DNA of 64,000 nt from DASXRU01 sp034665305 (GTDB lineage Bacteria > Acidobacteriota > Blastocatellia > Pyrinomonadales > Pyrinomonadaceae): assembly GCA_034665305.1 (NCBI GenBank), contig JAXDFZ010000014.1:124001-188000 (forward strand), read 5' to 3'. The position numbers and the translations under genes are program-made. Positions within the stretch are counted from its first letter, which is position 1, and every line of letters starts with the position of its first letter. Positions 6,863-16,388 of this stretch are shown piece by piece. The notes under the pieces are model-generated. The model saw nothing but the letters and a program-made list of their open reading frames with translations. It did no database searches and was not told the DNA's origin.

Positions 6863-9800
6863 TCACGTAATTGCTCGTTCGTGTCTCAGCTTCCAGTTAA
6901 TCCGGTAAGGATCGTAACGGCAGACTGCGGCATAGTCGCACATGGCGCAGGTTTTTCTTTGCAGCGACGGCGTGACGCGGAAGTTTCCGCCCCGCATGCC
7001 GTCAATGAATTGCCAGACGCGTTCGATTACTTCACGCCGGATCCTCAGCCATTCATCATCAGGCAGGTTCGCGTCCACTTGCTTGCTGACGCCCGTCGCG
7101 TCGCTATGCGCTAATCGATACAGACCTTTGTTACGGCGTTCGGTCCGCCCCTTCAAAATGTAGTAGCCGCCGCCGGCCAGCTCCCGCCCGGGCAGCAGCG
7201 TTTGTTCCAACGCCGCCAGGTATAAAGCGAGCTGCACATCGCGTCCGGCCCGCATGTCGTGCAGCGTCGCGCCTTTCGAAAGTTTGTAATCATACGCGGT
7301 CAAACCACCGCTGGGGGCGACGTCGACGCGATCGATTTGTCCTTTGATGCGCGCGGTTTCAGCTATCCCACTCGCAGGATTGCCAGAACGAGCGAGTTCC
7401 AGGTACTGGTCTGTCGAGATCGGATCGGTACCTTCGCGCTTCATTCCGAATGCAACTTCGAAATAAGTCGGTTGCCCGCCGGCGGGACCAGTTTTTTCCT
7501 GCATTCCCAACTCGTATTCCAGCACCTGCTCCAAAATGATTTTGCGAATCTCACGATCAATTTTCCAGATGCGCGGGTTCAGTGGCGGCACCACGTATTC
7601 GTGTTCGTCGAAAACTTTGTCAGCGATCTGCGCCAGTTCCCGGTGCAAGTCGTTGCGTTCCTGTCGCAGAAGCGAATGGGTGCGATGACGATCAAAAAAG
7701 CGGCGGAGAACTTCATGCAGTAGCTTACCGGCATCGATGGCCTCCAGATCGAGCGCTGCTTCTCCGCGCGGCTGCAGCTTCAGTACGCGACTGGCAAAAA
7801 ACTTGTACGGGCAATTGCCATAGAGACTGAGACCGCTGGCGCTGTGCGGAAACTGCGCCCCGAATTCCTGTGCCAGCATTCGGATCAGATCCGGGTCGGT
7901 GATTTGACCATCATAAGGACCAAAGCTAGTGCCCGCCCGCTCGTGCTCTATATGGATGCGGCGGCGCGCGGACGGGGAAAGGTAATTGCGTTGCTGCGCC
8001 TGCGCCAGCAGCCATTCGATTCCCTCGCGCGGCAGCGAAGCTTTTTGCGGCCGCCGGTGAGGTTCGCTTTGGCGTACCAGTGCGATGGCCAACTCTGAAC
8101 TGCTGGAAGAGTCAAACAAATCAAGTTCATCAAAGTCGAGACGCACACGGCGCGGTTTCAGCTCTGCGGGCGCGATCGCGCTGCGCAATTCATCAACGTA
8201 GTAAGAGGCAACGGTTTCCGTTCCATCATTGAGCGCCAACGGTCGGGTCAGGTACAGACGATCAGTGGCGCGGCAGGCTGCCTGATAAAAATAATGTTCT
8301 TCCTTGAGCAGCACGTTGGGCGATTTGTCTTCGAGCGTCAGTCCCTCGCGCTGCAGCCGCTCGCGCTCCTCGTGGCTGTAGAGCCAATCGCGCGAGGCGC
8401 GCAATGGAAATCCGCCTTCAACCAGGCCGGCTACGAACAGGGCGCGAAAGCGAAGGCCGCGCACGTCCGTCGCTTCCAACACTCGCAGTCCGTCGCGAGC
8501 GCCAATGCCGGTTCGCAACACCTGGGCGCGGAGGCAGCGAATTACTTCGCCGAGGAAAGTATCAAGCTTTAGTTCGCCTTGGACTTTCTTACCGGGAAGA
8601 ATCTGCGCAGCGATTTCAATTCCTCGTGCAGCGGCAACAAAAGCCCGCCGCAAACTCTCTAAACCGCGCCGGTCGAGCGTGACCTGAGCTAGTTCATCCT
8701 CCGCAGCTCTTCGTCCTGGCCCGATGGCTGCGCGGTGAAATTGCAGCGCATCCAGCAGCCCGACAATTGCAGCGCGCAATTCGGGCGGACGACCGCCAGC
8801 CGGTAGACCCTTGATCAGTTGGTCCATACGCTGGACCACGAGGGAGACCCAGGCAATGGCGGCGGGATGAACCTCACGCGAAGGGCGCCGTTTCTTTTCA
8901 GCGCGAGGAGGTCGAACGATCGCCGGATCATCGCGCTCGGATTCAGCTTCGATCACGGAGTCGCCGTCTTCATCGTCCGACGTTTCGCTTCCGACCAGCA
9001 GCTCTTTCGTTTCCCCGGCCTGCGGCAGCTCGGCGACTAGTTTTGCCGCGCGCGCCAACCAGTCGCCGGTGCGCAGTTCGCTACCCACAAAGGCTATGAC
9101 GTTTTCAAGATTGTCTGCGTCCCAGCGGCCAATCCCGAGTTCCAACCGCAGGCGTTCCACCCGACGTTCGTTTTCCGGTTGCCCGTTTGCGCCGTTCGTC
9201 TGCAGCTCCAACAACTCCGCATATTCGTCTTCAAACTGGTTCTGCAAAGCATCAAGCTCTGGATCGGAAAGCCGGAAATAGTCAGACTTCACCAGGTCGG
9301 CGAGGTCGCTGCTTTTCAGCGCGTGCGAATTCTCGCTGCCCAACATCTGAAATAGTTTCAGGCAGGCCCGCACGGCCGGAACGTCCGCAGCTTCGATTTG
9401 CTGTTCCAGGTTGCAGGGAATTCCTTCGTCACGCAACACGCGCAGCAGGGTGTCGGCATATGACGCACGTTCGCGGACTACCAATCCGATTTCAGCCAGC
9501 GTGTAGTTTTCCAAAAGGATCAGCCGCTTGATTTCTTTGGCAATTGCGCGCACCTCGGTGTCGCGATCGCTGCACTCCAACAGCGTTATTTCGTTTTGTG
9601 TTTCCGCAACCGCCGCTTCCTCTGGTTCCGAATTGGCCGCGCTCGGTTCACTGGAATTGAAAAGCCTTTGACGCAAAGGCGATAGCGCGCCAGTGACCGG
9701 AATGAGATCTGGTTTGAACTCCTCCGAGAATTCGGTGATCGAACGAAGTTGGTCGATGGTGACGCGAAAAGGCGCGAAGATCTCTGCGTTCACTTCGTCG

Positions 9801-10687
9801 CTATTGAGGTTGACGATGACGTTGGGGATCGCGGGAATCAAGCACGCCAGCATTTCACCCTGGACCGGGGTGAAATCGAAGAAGCCATCCAGCACCAGCA
9901 ATTCCACTTGTTCCAGCCAGGGGATCTTGATAGCGCCTGCGGTCTGATCTCCGCGCAAAATCTGCAGCGCGCGCAACTGATCGGAATCGTCGGCAGTTAA
10001 GGCAAAACGATCAAGGGCTTCATGGTAGGTGGCATAGACCAGTGCGATGTCGCGATCAAAATCGACCTGGGCACGCGGAGCCAAGCTGCCGGCGGTTTCC
10101 ACTTCCGGCAAAAGGGCGAACAGCGAGAGATTAGAAGCCGCCGCTGCATCGCTGCGGCTGCTGACTGCGCCGGAATCCCGTTCACCAAAGTCGCTCACGC
10201 GGTTCTCGATGATCTCGGCGAACTCAGCCGGGCTTTTTCCGGCGCGTTCAATTTCGCCAATCAACGTAGCCAGACTGTTCACGCAGCCATCGCGATGCAC
10301 CAGGGGCCCGAGCGCCTTCAGTTTTCCGGACGATGCGAGGTTGATAAGAATCTGTGAGATCAGAGTGCGCCTGAGCGGCAACTCTTCGCGATCGATTGAG
10401 GTGCGCGGGGCCAATGGCTTGCCGGTTTGCGTATCGATCGCGCCCGCCAGCAAGCGCCGCACAAAACCGCGGAACAGATAAACCGGAAATTCACCCCAGA
10501 CGCCGCGTGAGTTTTCACCGTCCAGCAGCCTCTCAGTAACCAGTTCCAATAACGTATGCGACGCCGCCAGGTAGAGAAACTTGTGCGCTTCCCCTCTCGC
10601 GACAAACTCTGCACATTCTGCGAGCAGTCGTTCGCGATTGGCGCCCAGAACTGGTCCTAACCAGATTTCTTTGGATAAGCGGTCCAC
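6863..10687 (-). CDS. AddB-like helicase-nuclease with PD-(D/E)XK and 4Fe-4S motifs
   Basis: 1274 residues, the size of AddB/RexB-type subunits of the AddAB recombinational repair complex. The C-terminal nuclease domain has DYKLSKG at about 1131-1137. An iron-sulphur staple is formed by a Cys at about 959 (YGNCPYKFF) and the cluster CAMCDYAAVC at about 1246-1255, exactly the spacing seen in AddB nucleases. The UvrD-like region has the SPNVLLKEEHYFYQA stretch near 810-830. The N-terminus shows no obvious GxxGxGKT Walker A loop (LGPVLGANRERLL stands there), so the helicase may be inactive and the partner AddA, not in this window, would supply the motor. Followed by the family C palindrome, preceded on the same strand by rmuC. 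Confidence 0.85.
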   Translation of the reverse strand: MDRLSKEIWLGPVLGANRERLLAECAEFVARGEAHKFLYLAASHTLLELVTERLLDGENSRGVWGEFPVYLFRGFVRRLLAGAIDTQTGKPLAPRTSIDREELPLRRTLISQILINLASSGKLKALGPLVHRDGCVNSLATLIGEIERAGKSPAEFAEIIENRVSDFGERDSGAVSSRSDAAAASNLSLFALLPEVETAGSLAPRAQVDFDRDIALVYATYHEALDRFALTADDSDQLRALQILRGDQTAGAIKIPWLEQVELLVLDGFFDFTPVQGEMLACLIPAIPNVIVNLNSDEVNAEIFAPFRVTIDQLRSITEFSEEFKPDLIPVTGALSPLRQRLFNSSEPSAANSEPEEAAVAETQNEITLLECSDRDTEVRAIAKEIKRLILLENYTLAEIGLVVRERASYADTLLRVLRDEGIPCNLEQQIEAADVPAVRACLKLFQMLGSENSHALKSSDLADLVKSDYFRLSDPELDALQNQFEDEYAELLELQTNGANGQPENERRVERLRLELGIGRWDADNLENVIAFVGSELRTGDWLARAAKLVAELPQAGETKELLVGSETSDDEDGDSVIEAESERDDPAIVRPPRAEKKRRPSREVHPAAIAWVSLVVQRMDQLIKGLPAGGRPPELRAAIVGLLDALQFHRAAIGPGRRAAEDELAQVTLDRRGLESLRRAFVAAARGIEIAAQILPGKKVQGELKLDTFLGEVIRCLRAQVLRTGIGARDGLRVLEATDVRGLRFRALFVAGLVEGGFPLRASRDWLYSHEERERLQREGLTLEDKSPNVLLKEEHYFYQAACRATDRLYLTRPLALNDGTETVASYYVDELRSAIAPAELKPRRVRLDFDELDLFDSSSSSELAIALVRQSEPHRRPQKASLPREGIEWLLAQAQQRNYLSPSARRRIHIEHERAGTSFGPYDGQITDPDLIRMLAQEFGAQFPHSASGLSLYGNCPYKFFASRVLKLQPRGEAALDLEAIDAGKLLHEVLRRFFDRHRTHSLLRQERNDLHRELAQIADKVFDEHEYVVPPLNPRIWKIDREIRKIILEQVLEYELGMQEKTGPAGGQPTYFEVAFGMKREGTDPISTDQYLELARSGNPASGIAETARIKGQIDRVDVAPSGGLTAYDYKLSKGATLHDMRAGRDVQLALYLAALEQTLLPGRELAGGGYYILKGRTERRNKGLYRLAHSDATGVSKQVDANLPDDEWLRIRREVIERVWQFIDGMRGGNFRVTPSLQRKTCAMCDYAAVCRYDPYRINWKLRHERAIT

Positions 10688-10742
10688 AGATTACGCAGAT
10701 CTCAGAGAAGCAGGGAACGAATGATTCGGGGGCACACATCTC

Positions 10743-10838
10743 TTGGAGTGCGGTGGCAAGCGCGACACGGCTTTGGATCATTCTGCCACCACCAATCCAA
10801 AGCGCCGTCGTCGCTACGCTCTGCCGGCGCACTCCAAA
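10743..10838. repeat. palindromic element, family B, full copy
   Basis: A 96-base inverted repeat. The left arm starts TTGGAGTGCGGTGGCAAG and ends at GGCTTTGGAT (10743-10778). The right arm (10795-10838) is its imperfect complement and ends GCGCACTCCAAA. It lies immediately after the rmuC stop codon (10840-10842 on the minus strand). A single arm of the same family is at 39212-39253, so this is a dispersed family. Confidence 0.8.
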
Positions 10839-10839
10839 T

Positions 10840-12312
10840 TTACTCGCCGGCGCTTGTGCTTCTTGTGTTCAGCAGCGGGAGTGAATCATCTTCCGGAATC
10901 GCTACTTCACCCGCGACAATGTCGGGGAACAAACCGCCCTCGTCCAACGTCAGCGATCGCGCGGCCTTATCAATCGGTTCCAACGTGGGAATCTCAGTAC
11001 CGGCGATTGCGCCGCGCTCTTTGAATTTTCTGGCAGTGACCAAAACGCGCGCCTCCAATGAGCCCACTCCTTTGTTGTATGACTCTAACGCGCGGTCCAA
11101 TCCGCGCCCGATGTCCGCAAAGTAGTTCGCGAAGGTCCTCAGGCGATCGTATAAATCTTTGCCGAGCTTGCTAACCTCCTGCGCATTCTCAGCCATCTGC
11201 TCCTGCCGCCAACCGTAAGAAACAGCTTTCAGCAGCGCAATCAGAGTTGTAGGCGTAGCTATGATTACACTCTGGCCCACTCCGTCTTCAATCAGTTTCG
11301 GATCGTGTTCCAGGGCCGCGCTGTAGAATGTTTCGCCCGGCAGAAACAACAACACAAACTCCGGCGTCGGCTGTACTGCCTCCCAGTAAGACTTACGACT
11401 TAGAGCGGTGATATGACCGCGGACGAGCCGGGCGTGTTCCTTTAGTTTCGCCAACCGAATCGTTTCGTCGGTAGTGGCAATCGATTCGTAAAATGCATCG
11501 AAGGGAACTTTGGAATCGACTACGATCGTGCGATTACCCGGCAAGCGCACGATCAGATCGGGACGGATGCGGCTGTCTTCAGTGGCCACCGTTTCCTGTT
11601 CGACAAAGTCGCAATACTGCAGCATGCCGGCGAGTTCGACCACGCGGCGCAACTGGATCTCGCCCCAGCGCCCCCGCACGTGCGGGGCACGCAGGGCCTT
11701 TACCAGGTTTCCCGTTTCGGCCTGCAACTGCAACTGCGAGGTTGCCAGGGCCCGCACCTGTTCGCGTAACTCCGAATAGGCGCCGGCGCGTGTCTTTTCC
11801 AGGTCATTGATCTTGCCGTCGACTTTTTCCAGGGACTCACGAAGCGGCTTCACCAACTGATTGATCGCCTGCTGTCGCTGCTCCAACTCCCCTTTCGCCG
11901 TCTGCTGAAATCGTTGCAGGGTCGTATGCGCCAACTCCAGAAAAGACTGGTTGTTGTCTTTGAGTGCGTCCCGGGAAAGGGCTTTGAATTTTTCGGCGAG
12001 TTCATCAGCGGCTTGCTTAAATGAGTCTTTGCGTTCCTGTGCAGCCCGGCGCTCCCCTTCCAAGTCCGCTTTCAACAACGTACTTTGCTCACGCACCAAT
12101 GCATGATCCGAGACCTCACGGTCGAAGGCGTCCTGCACCTTTCTCAGCTCGCTATCTTTGCCTGATAAACGTTCGTTGAGGGTGGCGAGTTGGGCGGCAG
12201 ACTCCGATCTTGCGCGGTCGTATTCGTGACTGATCCTGGATTTCAGGATCAGCCAAACACAAACCGCACCGATACCGATACCGATGACCAGCATGAAGAC
12301 GGAGGCAACCAT
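10840..12312 (-). CDS. rmuC: DNA recombination protein RmuC
   Basis: 490 residues: one N-terminal membrane segment (about 3-22), a coiled-coil stretch (about 30-180), then the RmuC PD-(D/E)XK-like domain with the family marker GRWGEIQLRRVVELAGM and the block PDLIVRLPGNRTIVVDSK. RmuC family proteins limit recombination between inverted repeats and are thought to be nucleases. That function seems apt here, because inverted-repeat elements are frequent around the gene. The stop codon abuts a family B palindrome. A clear ATG marks the start; it is followed upstream by the exonuclease gene on the same strand. Confidence 0.93.
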   Translation of the reverse strand: MVASVFMLVIGIGIGAVCVWLILKSRISHEYDRARSESAAQLATLNERLSGKDSELRKVQDAFDREVSDHALVREQSTLLKADLEGERRAAQERKDSFKQAADELAEKFKALSRDALKDNNQSFLELAHTTLQRFQQTAKGELEQRQQAINQLVKPLRESLEKVDGKINDLEKTRAGAYSELREQVRALATSQLQLQAETGNLVKALRAPHVRGRWGEIQLRRVVELAGMLQYCDFVEQETVATEDSRIRPDLIVRLPGNRTIVVDSKVPFDAFYESIATTDETIRLAKLKEHARLVRGHITALSRKSYWEAVQPTPEFVLLFLPGETFYSAALEHDPKLIEDGVGQSVIIATPTTLIALLKAVSYGWRQEQMAENAQEVSKLGKDLYDRLRTFANYFADIGRGLDRALESYNKGVGSLEARVLVTARKFKERGAIAGTEIPTLEPIDKAARSLTLDEGGLFPDIVAGEVAIPEDDSLPLLNTRSTSAGE

Positions 12313-12383
12313 TCAGTCAGATTTTACCAAGGATGTTGCAGAAGTGAAACGCGGGAGCGTTCACGGGACAGTGGCCGTCTAAA

Positions 12384-13427
12384 TTACCGGCCAAAGCAGG
12401 CGACCATGCGCTCGTAGACTTTGCGGGTTACGCGCACGTCGTTCAAGTTGTATTCGCGAATCTCCGCCAGCTTGCCGGCGTAGTAAAGGTCAAAAACCTT
12501 GCTGCCCTCGACGGCGGCGGTCTTGCTTGATTCAATCCCCAGGGCCCAGGCAATGTCATCGAGGCTGACGTTACGCTTTCCCCCGGACCACCAGCGATGC
12601 ATCGTGTCAAAGACGCCGCGGACATTGTATTCGCCGAGATTGATCAGTGACGGCACGCAGATGTTATTGATCAGGCAACGCTGGAAAATGAATGGCAAAT
12701 CGAAACCGATCACGTTATGGCCCACGATTTCGTCGCTGTCACAGTCAAACCCGTTCAGTAAATCCAGGAACCCGTTCAACGTCTCTTTCTCTTCCTGCTC
12801 CTCGCCCTCACTGTCGATACCGAAAACGTGTTCAGTCGCACTCGTGGCGATGCCTTCAATGTCAAAACCCGGAATTGGGCCCGCATGCACCGCGATGGAA
12901 AGCACACGTCCTGAAGTCGCATTCAAAGAGCCAAGCTGATAAACGCGTTCTTCTTCGGCGGCAATGTCTTCAAGATATCGTTGCTGCTGTTCCCAGCGCA
13001 TATTGCCGAGACGCAAAGTTCTTTCCAGCTGCGGGCCGACCCGTTCGCGATAGTCGGGCAGTGCCAGCGTCTCAATATCCATCGTGAACGCGCGGGGCAT
13101 GACGGGATCCGATTGCTGATGTTCGCGGTATTGCTCGAGGGTGATTGGTCGATACTCCGAAACCACGAACTGCTGGCGGTCCTGGTAAGTCTCAAGCCGT
13201 CCGGTGACTCCCCAAAGGCCGGGCTTGATTTCCTTCCAAACGTCTAACACCTCGCCCCAAACTTTCAATGCGAGTGTGCCGCTGGCGTTGCGGGCCGTCA
13301 GATCGCAGAAGGGTTTGCCCTGCTGCGTACGTCGTTCACGGACGCCGGTCACAGCCAGCATGAGCCAAACTTCCTCGCCAAAAGGAAGCTCAGGAATTGG
13401 AATGTTACCCTTCATCGGTGTGGTCAA
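12384..13427 (-). CDS. OB-fold plus DEDD 3'-5' exonuclease (PolB-exonuclease-like)
   Basis: 347 residues with two parts. Residues about 10-95 read as an OB-fold nucleic-acid-binding domain (LMLAVTGVRERR, then LKVWGEVLD and GVTGRLETY), as in YhaM-type nucleases. Residues about 110-345 are a ribonuclease-H-fold exonuclease related to the proofreading domain of family B polymerases: MDIETLALPDY (ExoI, about 114-124), GHNVIGFDLPF (ExoII, about 235) and YNLNDVRVTRKVYERM (ExoIII, about 325). No polymerase domain follows. It probably degrades single-stranded DNA or RNA ends. The genes upstream of it are the DUF4097/ECF operon, separated by a family A palindrome. The combination OB + DEDD is less common than OB + HD. 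Confidence 0.82.
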   Translation of the reverse strand: MTTPMKGNIPIPELPFGEEVWLMLAVTGVRERRTQQGKPFCDLTARNASGTLALKVWGEVLDVWKEIKPGLWGVTGRLETYQDRQQFVVSEYRPITLEQYREHQQSDPVMPRAFTMDIETLALPDYRERVGPQLERTLRLGNMRWEQQQRYLEDIAAEEERVYQLGSLNATSGRVLSIAVHAGPIPGFDIEGIATSATEHVFGIDSEGEEQEEKETLNGFLDLLNGFDCDSDEIVGHNVIGFDLPFIFQRCLINNICVPSLINLGEYNVRGVFDTMHRWWSGGKRNVSLDDIAWALGIESSKTAAVEGSKVFDLYYAGKLAEIREYNLNDVRVTRKVYERMVACFGR

Positions 13428-13522
13428 GTTTAGAGTCGTGCGGCGAGCTGAATCACGGAAGCAGCATGATACAGGGGCACATTACTTTCCCCAAGAAAGC
13501 ATGAGCGCGTAGATGATTTATT

Positions 13523-13606
13523 AGTAGGACAGACATTCCTGTCTGTCCCCCATTTGAATAATCAGCCTTTATCGAATTAATGGACAGGCAGGAATGCCTG
13601 TCCTAC
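13523..13606. repeat. dispersed palindromic repeat, family A, copy 2
   Basis: Left arm AGTAGGACAGACATTCCTG (from 13523) and right arm GGACAGGCAGGAATGCCTG (to 13606) are inverted around a 30-base AT-rich spacer. It is 25 bases beyond the stop of the DUF4097 gene (13632, minus strand) and upstream of the exonuclease gene. Arm sequence is near-identical to copies at 2135, 26497 and 34334, while the spacers are unrelated. Confidence 0.9.
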
Positions 13607-13631
13607 GAATAGTTAAAAAGAATTGCAGGGA

Positions 13632-14414
13632 TTAGCGCGGCCGGAAGGAAATGATGCCTTGATAGTTTGTGATGCTCACCGAGGAGCGGCCATCACCAAC
13701 GTCGCCGGTGACTTTGCGACCATCGCCCATCGATTTCATGCTGTTGTTCCAGAAAGGTCCCATCTCGAGTTTTCTGGTCGACGTCCACGCGACCAGCCGG
13801 AAAGCCGAGTCGGAAGGAATGCGCAGCGTGATGTTGCCGGAGTTGGACTTGAATTCGTAAGTGCCGCCGGAAGCAAGTTTGCCGTCAAAGAAGATATCGC
13901 CCATCGTGTTCGAAGCAAACACTCGCTCGGCGCCGATGCCGCTCAGAATGATATCGCCCTCCGAAGAGACATGCGCCCGCACTAATCCGCCATGAATGTT
14001 ACTGACGGTAATCTGGCCGCGCTTGGTTTCCAGGTCTACGGAAGAACTTGCGGGAACATAGATATTGAAATTGACGTCGCCCACGTCGCTGCGTCCACGA
14101 TTATCAGCCACGACATCTACGGTAACGCCATTCTCAGTTTGTCGCGGTGTAAATTGTGCGGAAGGTGACTCCAGGGTGGCGGTCATTTTGATCTCGTCGC
14201 GATCCCAAGTCTCGACGGTTATGGTTCCGGACAGGTTTTTCAATTCGAGGCGAACGTTTTTGCCGGCGGGGTAACGGCGGGTCACGCTCTTTTGCGCGGA
14301 GACACCCGTGGCGCCCACGAAAAGCACCAGGCAAACCAGAAAGAGATTGGCGCCGACGCGGGCGCGGCCCGATTCAATGAGAGGGAAAAGCATCTTGGTA
14401 ACGGATCGGTTCAT
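13632..14414 (-). CDS. DUF4097 family secreted beta-rich protein
   Basis: 260 residues with an N-terminal signal or anchor (hydrophobic about 15-38) followed by DUF4097, a repetitive beta-solenoid-like fold. The repeating pattern GTITVETWDRDEIKMTATL, GQITVSNIHGGLVRAHVSS and GNITLRIPSDSAFRLVAWT is characteristic. Function is unknown in general; such proteins often sit in ECF sigma operons and are thought to be envelope-stress related. Here it is the last gene of a sigma/anti-sigma/DUF4097 run, 57 bases after the anti-sigma stop. A second member is at 38307-39188. Confidence 0.85.
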   Translation of the reverse strand: MNRSVTKMLFPLIESGRARVGANLFLVCLVLFVGATGVSAQKSVTRRYPAGKNVRLELKNLSGTITVETWDRDEIKMTATLESPSAQFTPRQTENGVTVDVVADNRGRSDVGDVNFNIYVPASSSVDLETKRGQITVSNIHGGLVRAHVSSEGDIILSGIGAERVFASNTMGDIFFDGKLASGGTYEFKSNSGNITLRIPSDSAFRLVAWTSTRKLEMGPFWNNSMKSMGDGRKVTGDVGDGRSSVSITNYQGIISFRPR

Positions 14415-14471
14415 TAATCTAGGAAGTTCTGCTCGGAGTCTTTTTCAGCTTATTTGTGTACTCGCGTCAGC

Positions 14472-15185
14472 TCACAAATCCGAAAACTCCCTTAGCAGTG
14501 CCATTTTGTCATTCAAGGCTGAGTTCAGCATCTCCTCGGAAACTTCGTCATGAGGATTCTTGCGTAATTCGGCGAGCGAATTATTGACTGCCTGATCGAT
14601 AACTTTGAGATTGCGATCGAACGTTTCGCGCATCTGCGGGCTCCAACGCGCCTTGTTCAATTCCACGCGTTGGTTCCAGTAACTGATTGCCTGTTGTTGT
14701 TGCCAGATACGATCCTCAGGCGATGACGTAGAACCGCCCAGGGCGACAATATCCGGACCGCGTCCGCCGGAACCGAATACCTTACCACCGAAGCGCTGCA
14801 CGCCGACACCAGTTGCCAGAGCCACAACGACGACGATGGCGGCCACTGAAGCCGCGAGTTGTGGAAACGTAAGCTCCCAGCTTCTATGGCCCATGCGGCC
14901 CAGCCAGGCCACCTGCTTTTTTCCCGTCGCGCCGGAATTCTCGCCGGTCGGGCTTTTGCTTTCAATGACGTTGCGGATTCGCAACCAGAGCGCGCGTTCG
15001 TTTGGCGGCGCTTCGTATTGGCCGCGGTTTTCGCGGCAGAAGCTGACGATCTGGTTGAGATCGTTTCGCACCTCGGCGCACTCCAGGCATTCTTCCAGGT
15101 GAGCACTAAAGTTTGCGTAGTCAGCTCGTCCCAGAGATCCATCAACAAATTCGCTTAGTAAGTCTCGACATTTTTCGCAGTTCAT
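14472..15185 (-). CDS. zinc-finger anti-sigma factor, membrane-bound
   Basis: 237 residues. The N-terminal zinc-binding anti-sigma domain has CEKCRDLLSEFVDG and the HxxxCxxC motif HLEECLEC (about 29-36). One membrane segment lies at about 110-132 (LAASVAAIVVVVALATGVG), and the C-terminal half is a charged extracytoplasmic domain. It should hold the ECF sigma factor encoded just upstream (15392-15970) until an envelope signal arrives. The product downstream is the DUF4097 protein. Identification of domain type is firm; the signal is unknown. Confidence 0.9.
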   Translation of the reverse strand: MNCEKCRDLLSEFVDGSLGRADYANFSAHLEECLECAEVRNDLNQIVSFCRENRGQYEAPPNERALWLRIRNVIESKSPTGENSGATGKKQVAWLGRMGHRSWELTFPQLAASVAAIVVVVALATGVGVQRFGGKVFGSGGRGPDIVALGGSTSSPEDRIWQQQQAISYWNQRVELNKARWSPQMRETFDRNLKVIDQAVNNSLAELRKNPHDEVSEEMLNSALNDKMALLREFSDL

Positions 15186-15391
15186 TGCTTCATAACCTCT
15201 GACCGGTTGCGCAAAATTCTAACTTGATGGGCTCGCAACTATCATGGTCTCAAAATCAATCAAGGGGAGACTGCGTATCCGTGCCTTCGCGAGCGGGAAA
15301 AAGCTCGCTGCACGTTACTTTTTTGAGCGTTTCCCAACGGGTTTTCCGTGGTTTCGGGGCGACCGGTGAAACCTGCGGACTCTGTTGGAAG

Positions 15392-15970
15392 CTATTGGGG
15401 CTCATTCTGTTGCCTCAAAAGTCCTCGTAATTTCATGCGCGCCTTATGAAGTTGCGATTTCGACGTTCCGACTGAGCATCCCAGCATGCGCGCAATCTCT
15501 TCGTGCTCGTGTCCTTCGATATCATGGAGAGTGAAAACCGTACGGTACCCAGGCGGCAATTGGGCGATTGCCTTGTCCAGGGCGATGCGATCGACCACCG
15601 GCATGGAGTTGGGGTTTTCGGTGCCTTTTACAATTTGAATCGGCGTTTCGCCGTCTTCCGTGGTCTGCTCCATGCGCACGCCGCGCTTGCGGAAGTGCAT
15701 CAGCACCTGGTTCACCGTCAGCCGGTGGAGCCAGGTCGTGAAGGCCGACTCGCCACGAAAGCTGCCTATCTTGCGAAAGAGCTGGATGAAGACTTCCTGA
15801 GCGAGGTCTTCCGCCTCCGAGACGTTTTGGGTCATGCGCAGGCAGAGAGAATAGACGCGACGATTGTGGCGCTGGTAAAGCTCCTCGAAGGCTTGCATGT
15901 CGCCCCCGTGAGCCGCCTGCGCCAGCTCGTAGTCCGATCTTCCACTTGTCTCGGTTTCGGCTGCGGTCAC
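15392..15970 (-). CDS. ECF RNA polymerase sigma factor (RpoE-like)
   Basis: 192 residues read from a GTG at 15970. Region 2 is at about 25-95 (DLAQEVFIQLFRKIGSF and TWLHRLTVNQVLMHFRKR) and region 4 at about 135-185 (LPPGYRTVFTLHDIEG followed by the helix-turn-helix HEEIARMLGCSVGTSKSQL). No region 1 or 3, so it is group 4 (ECF). It is followed 206 bases downstream by its likely anti-sigma factor. The start lacks a strong ribosome site, so an internal start is possible. Its target genes probably include its own operon; I could not find a confident autoregulatory promoter. Confidence 0.92.
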   Translation of the reverse strand: MTAAETETSGRSDYELAQAAHGGDMQAFEELYQRHNRRVYSLCLRMTQNVSEAEDLAQEVFIQLFRKIGSFRGESAFTTWLHRLTVNQVLMHFRKRGVRMEQTTEDGETPIQIVKGTENPNSMPVVDRIALDKAIAQLPPGYRTVFTLHDIEGHEHEEIARMLGCSVGTSKSQLHKARMKLRGLLRQQNEPQ

Positions 15971-16388
15971 GTTTTATTTCGCTCGGGCTCAGTCGCGAAG
16001 TTGACTGTACATCTTCACTGCCTGTTCACCGACATGCAACGCGTCCGCGTGATTTCAACAAAACAGCGCCCGGTTCGTCCCCTGCAAAAGCGCAAGGCCG
16101 GCTGGGGAGACCGGGCGGGTTCACGTGGTTTGTGATGCGGCGCTTCTCGCGCGTCGTTGCCCTTGCTCGTCTGAAAACTCAGTTTCTTCGGTTCGCCGTT
16201 CTAACGCTCCTCTTGATAGTGCGACAGCCCTGGCAATCGTGAGCTAACCGTTCCGGAAAGAAGCTCAAGCTAGCCCGTTACGTTTGGGCGGGCCGCAACT
16301 AATCTTCGATTGACGTTATGTGGCTGGGATTTAGTATGCAATTTCAGGTGTAACCCTGACAAGGCCGGACACGGCTTGAGCGCTATGC
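15971..16388. other. intergenic region upstream of ECF operon
   Basis: 418 bases between the sigma gene and the end of comM, both on the minus strand. It should hold the sigma operon promoter. I see no convincing gene on either strand; the long plus-strand open frame here is an out-of-frame shadow extending from the sigma gene. No strong hairpin or repeat was noticed. Confidence 0.4.

Noticed and set aside
15503..16135. 210-codon plus-strand open frame over the ECF sigma gene
   Set aside because: It is an antisense shadow of a firmly assigned sigma factor, with no family of its own.
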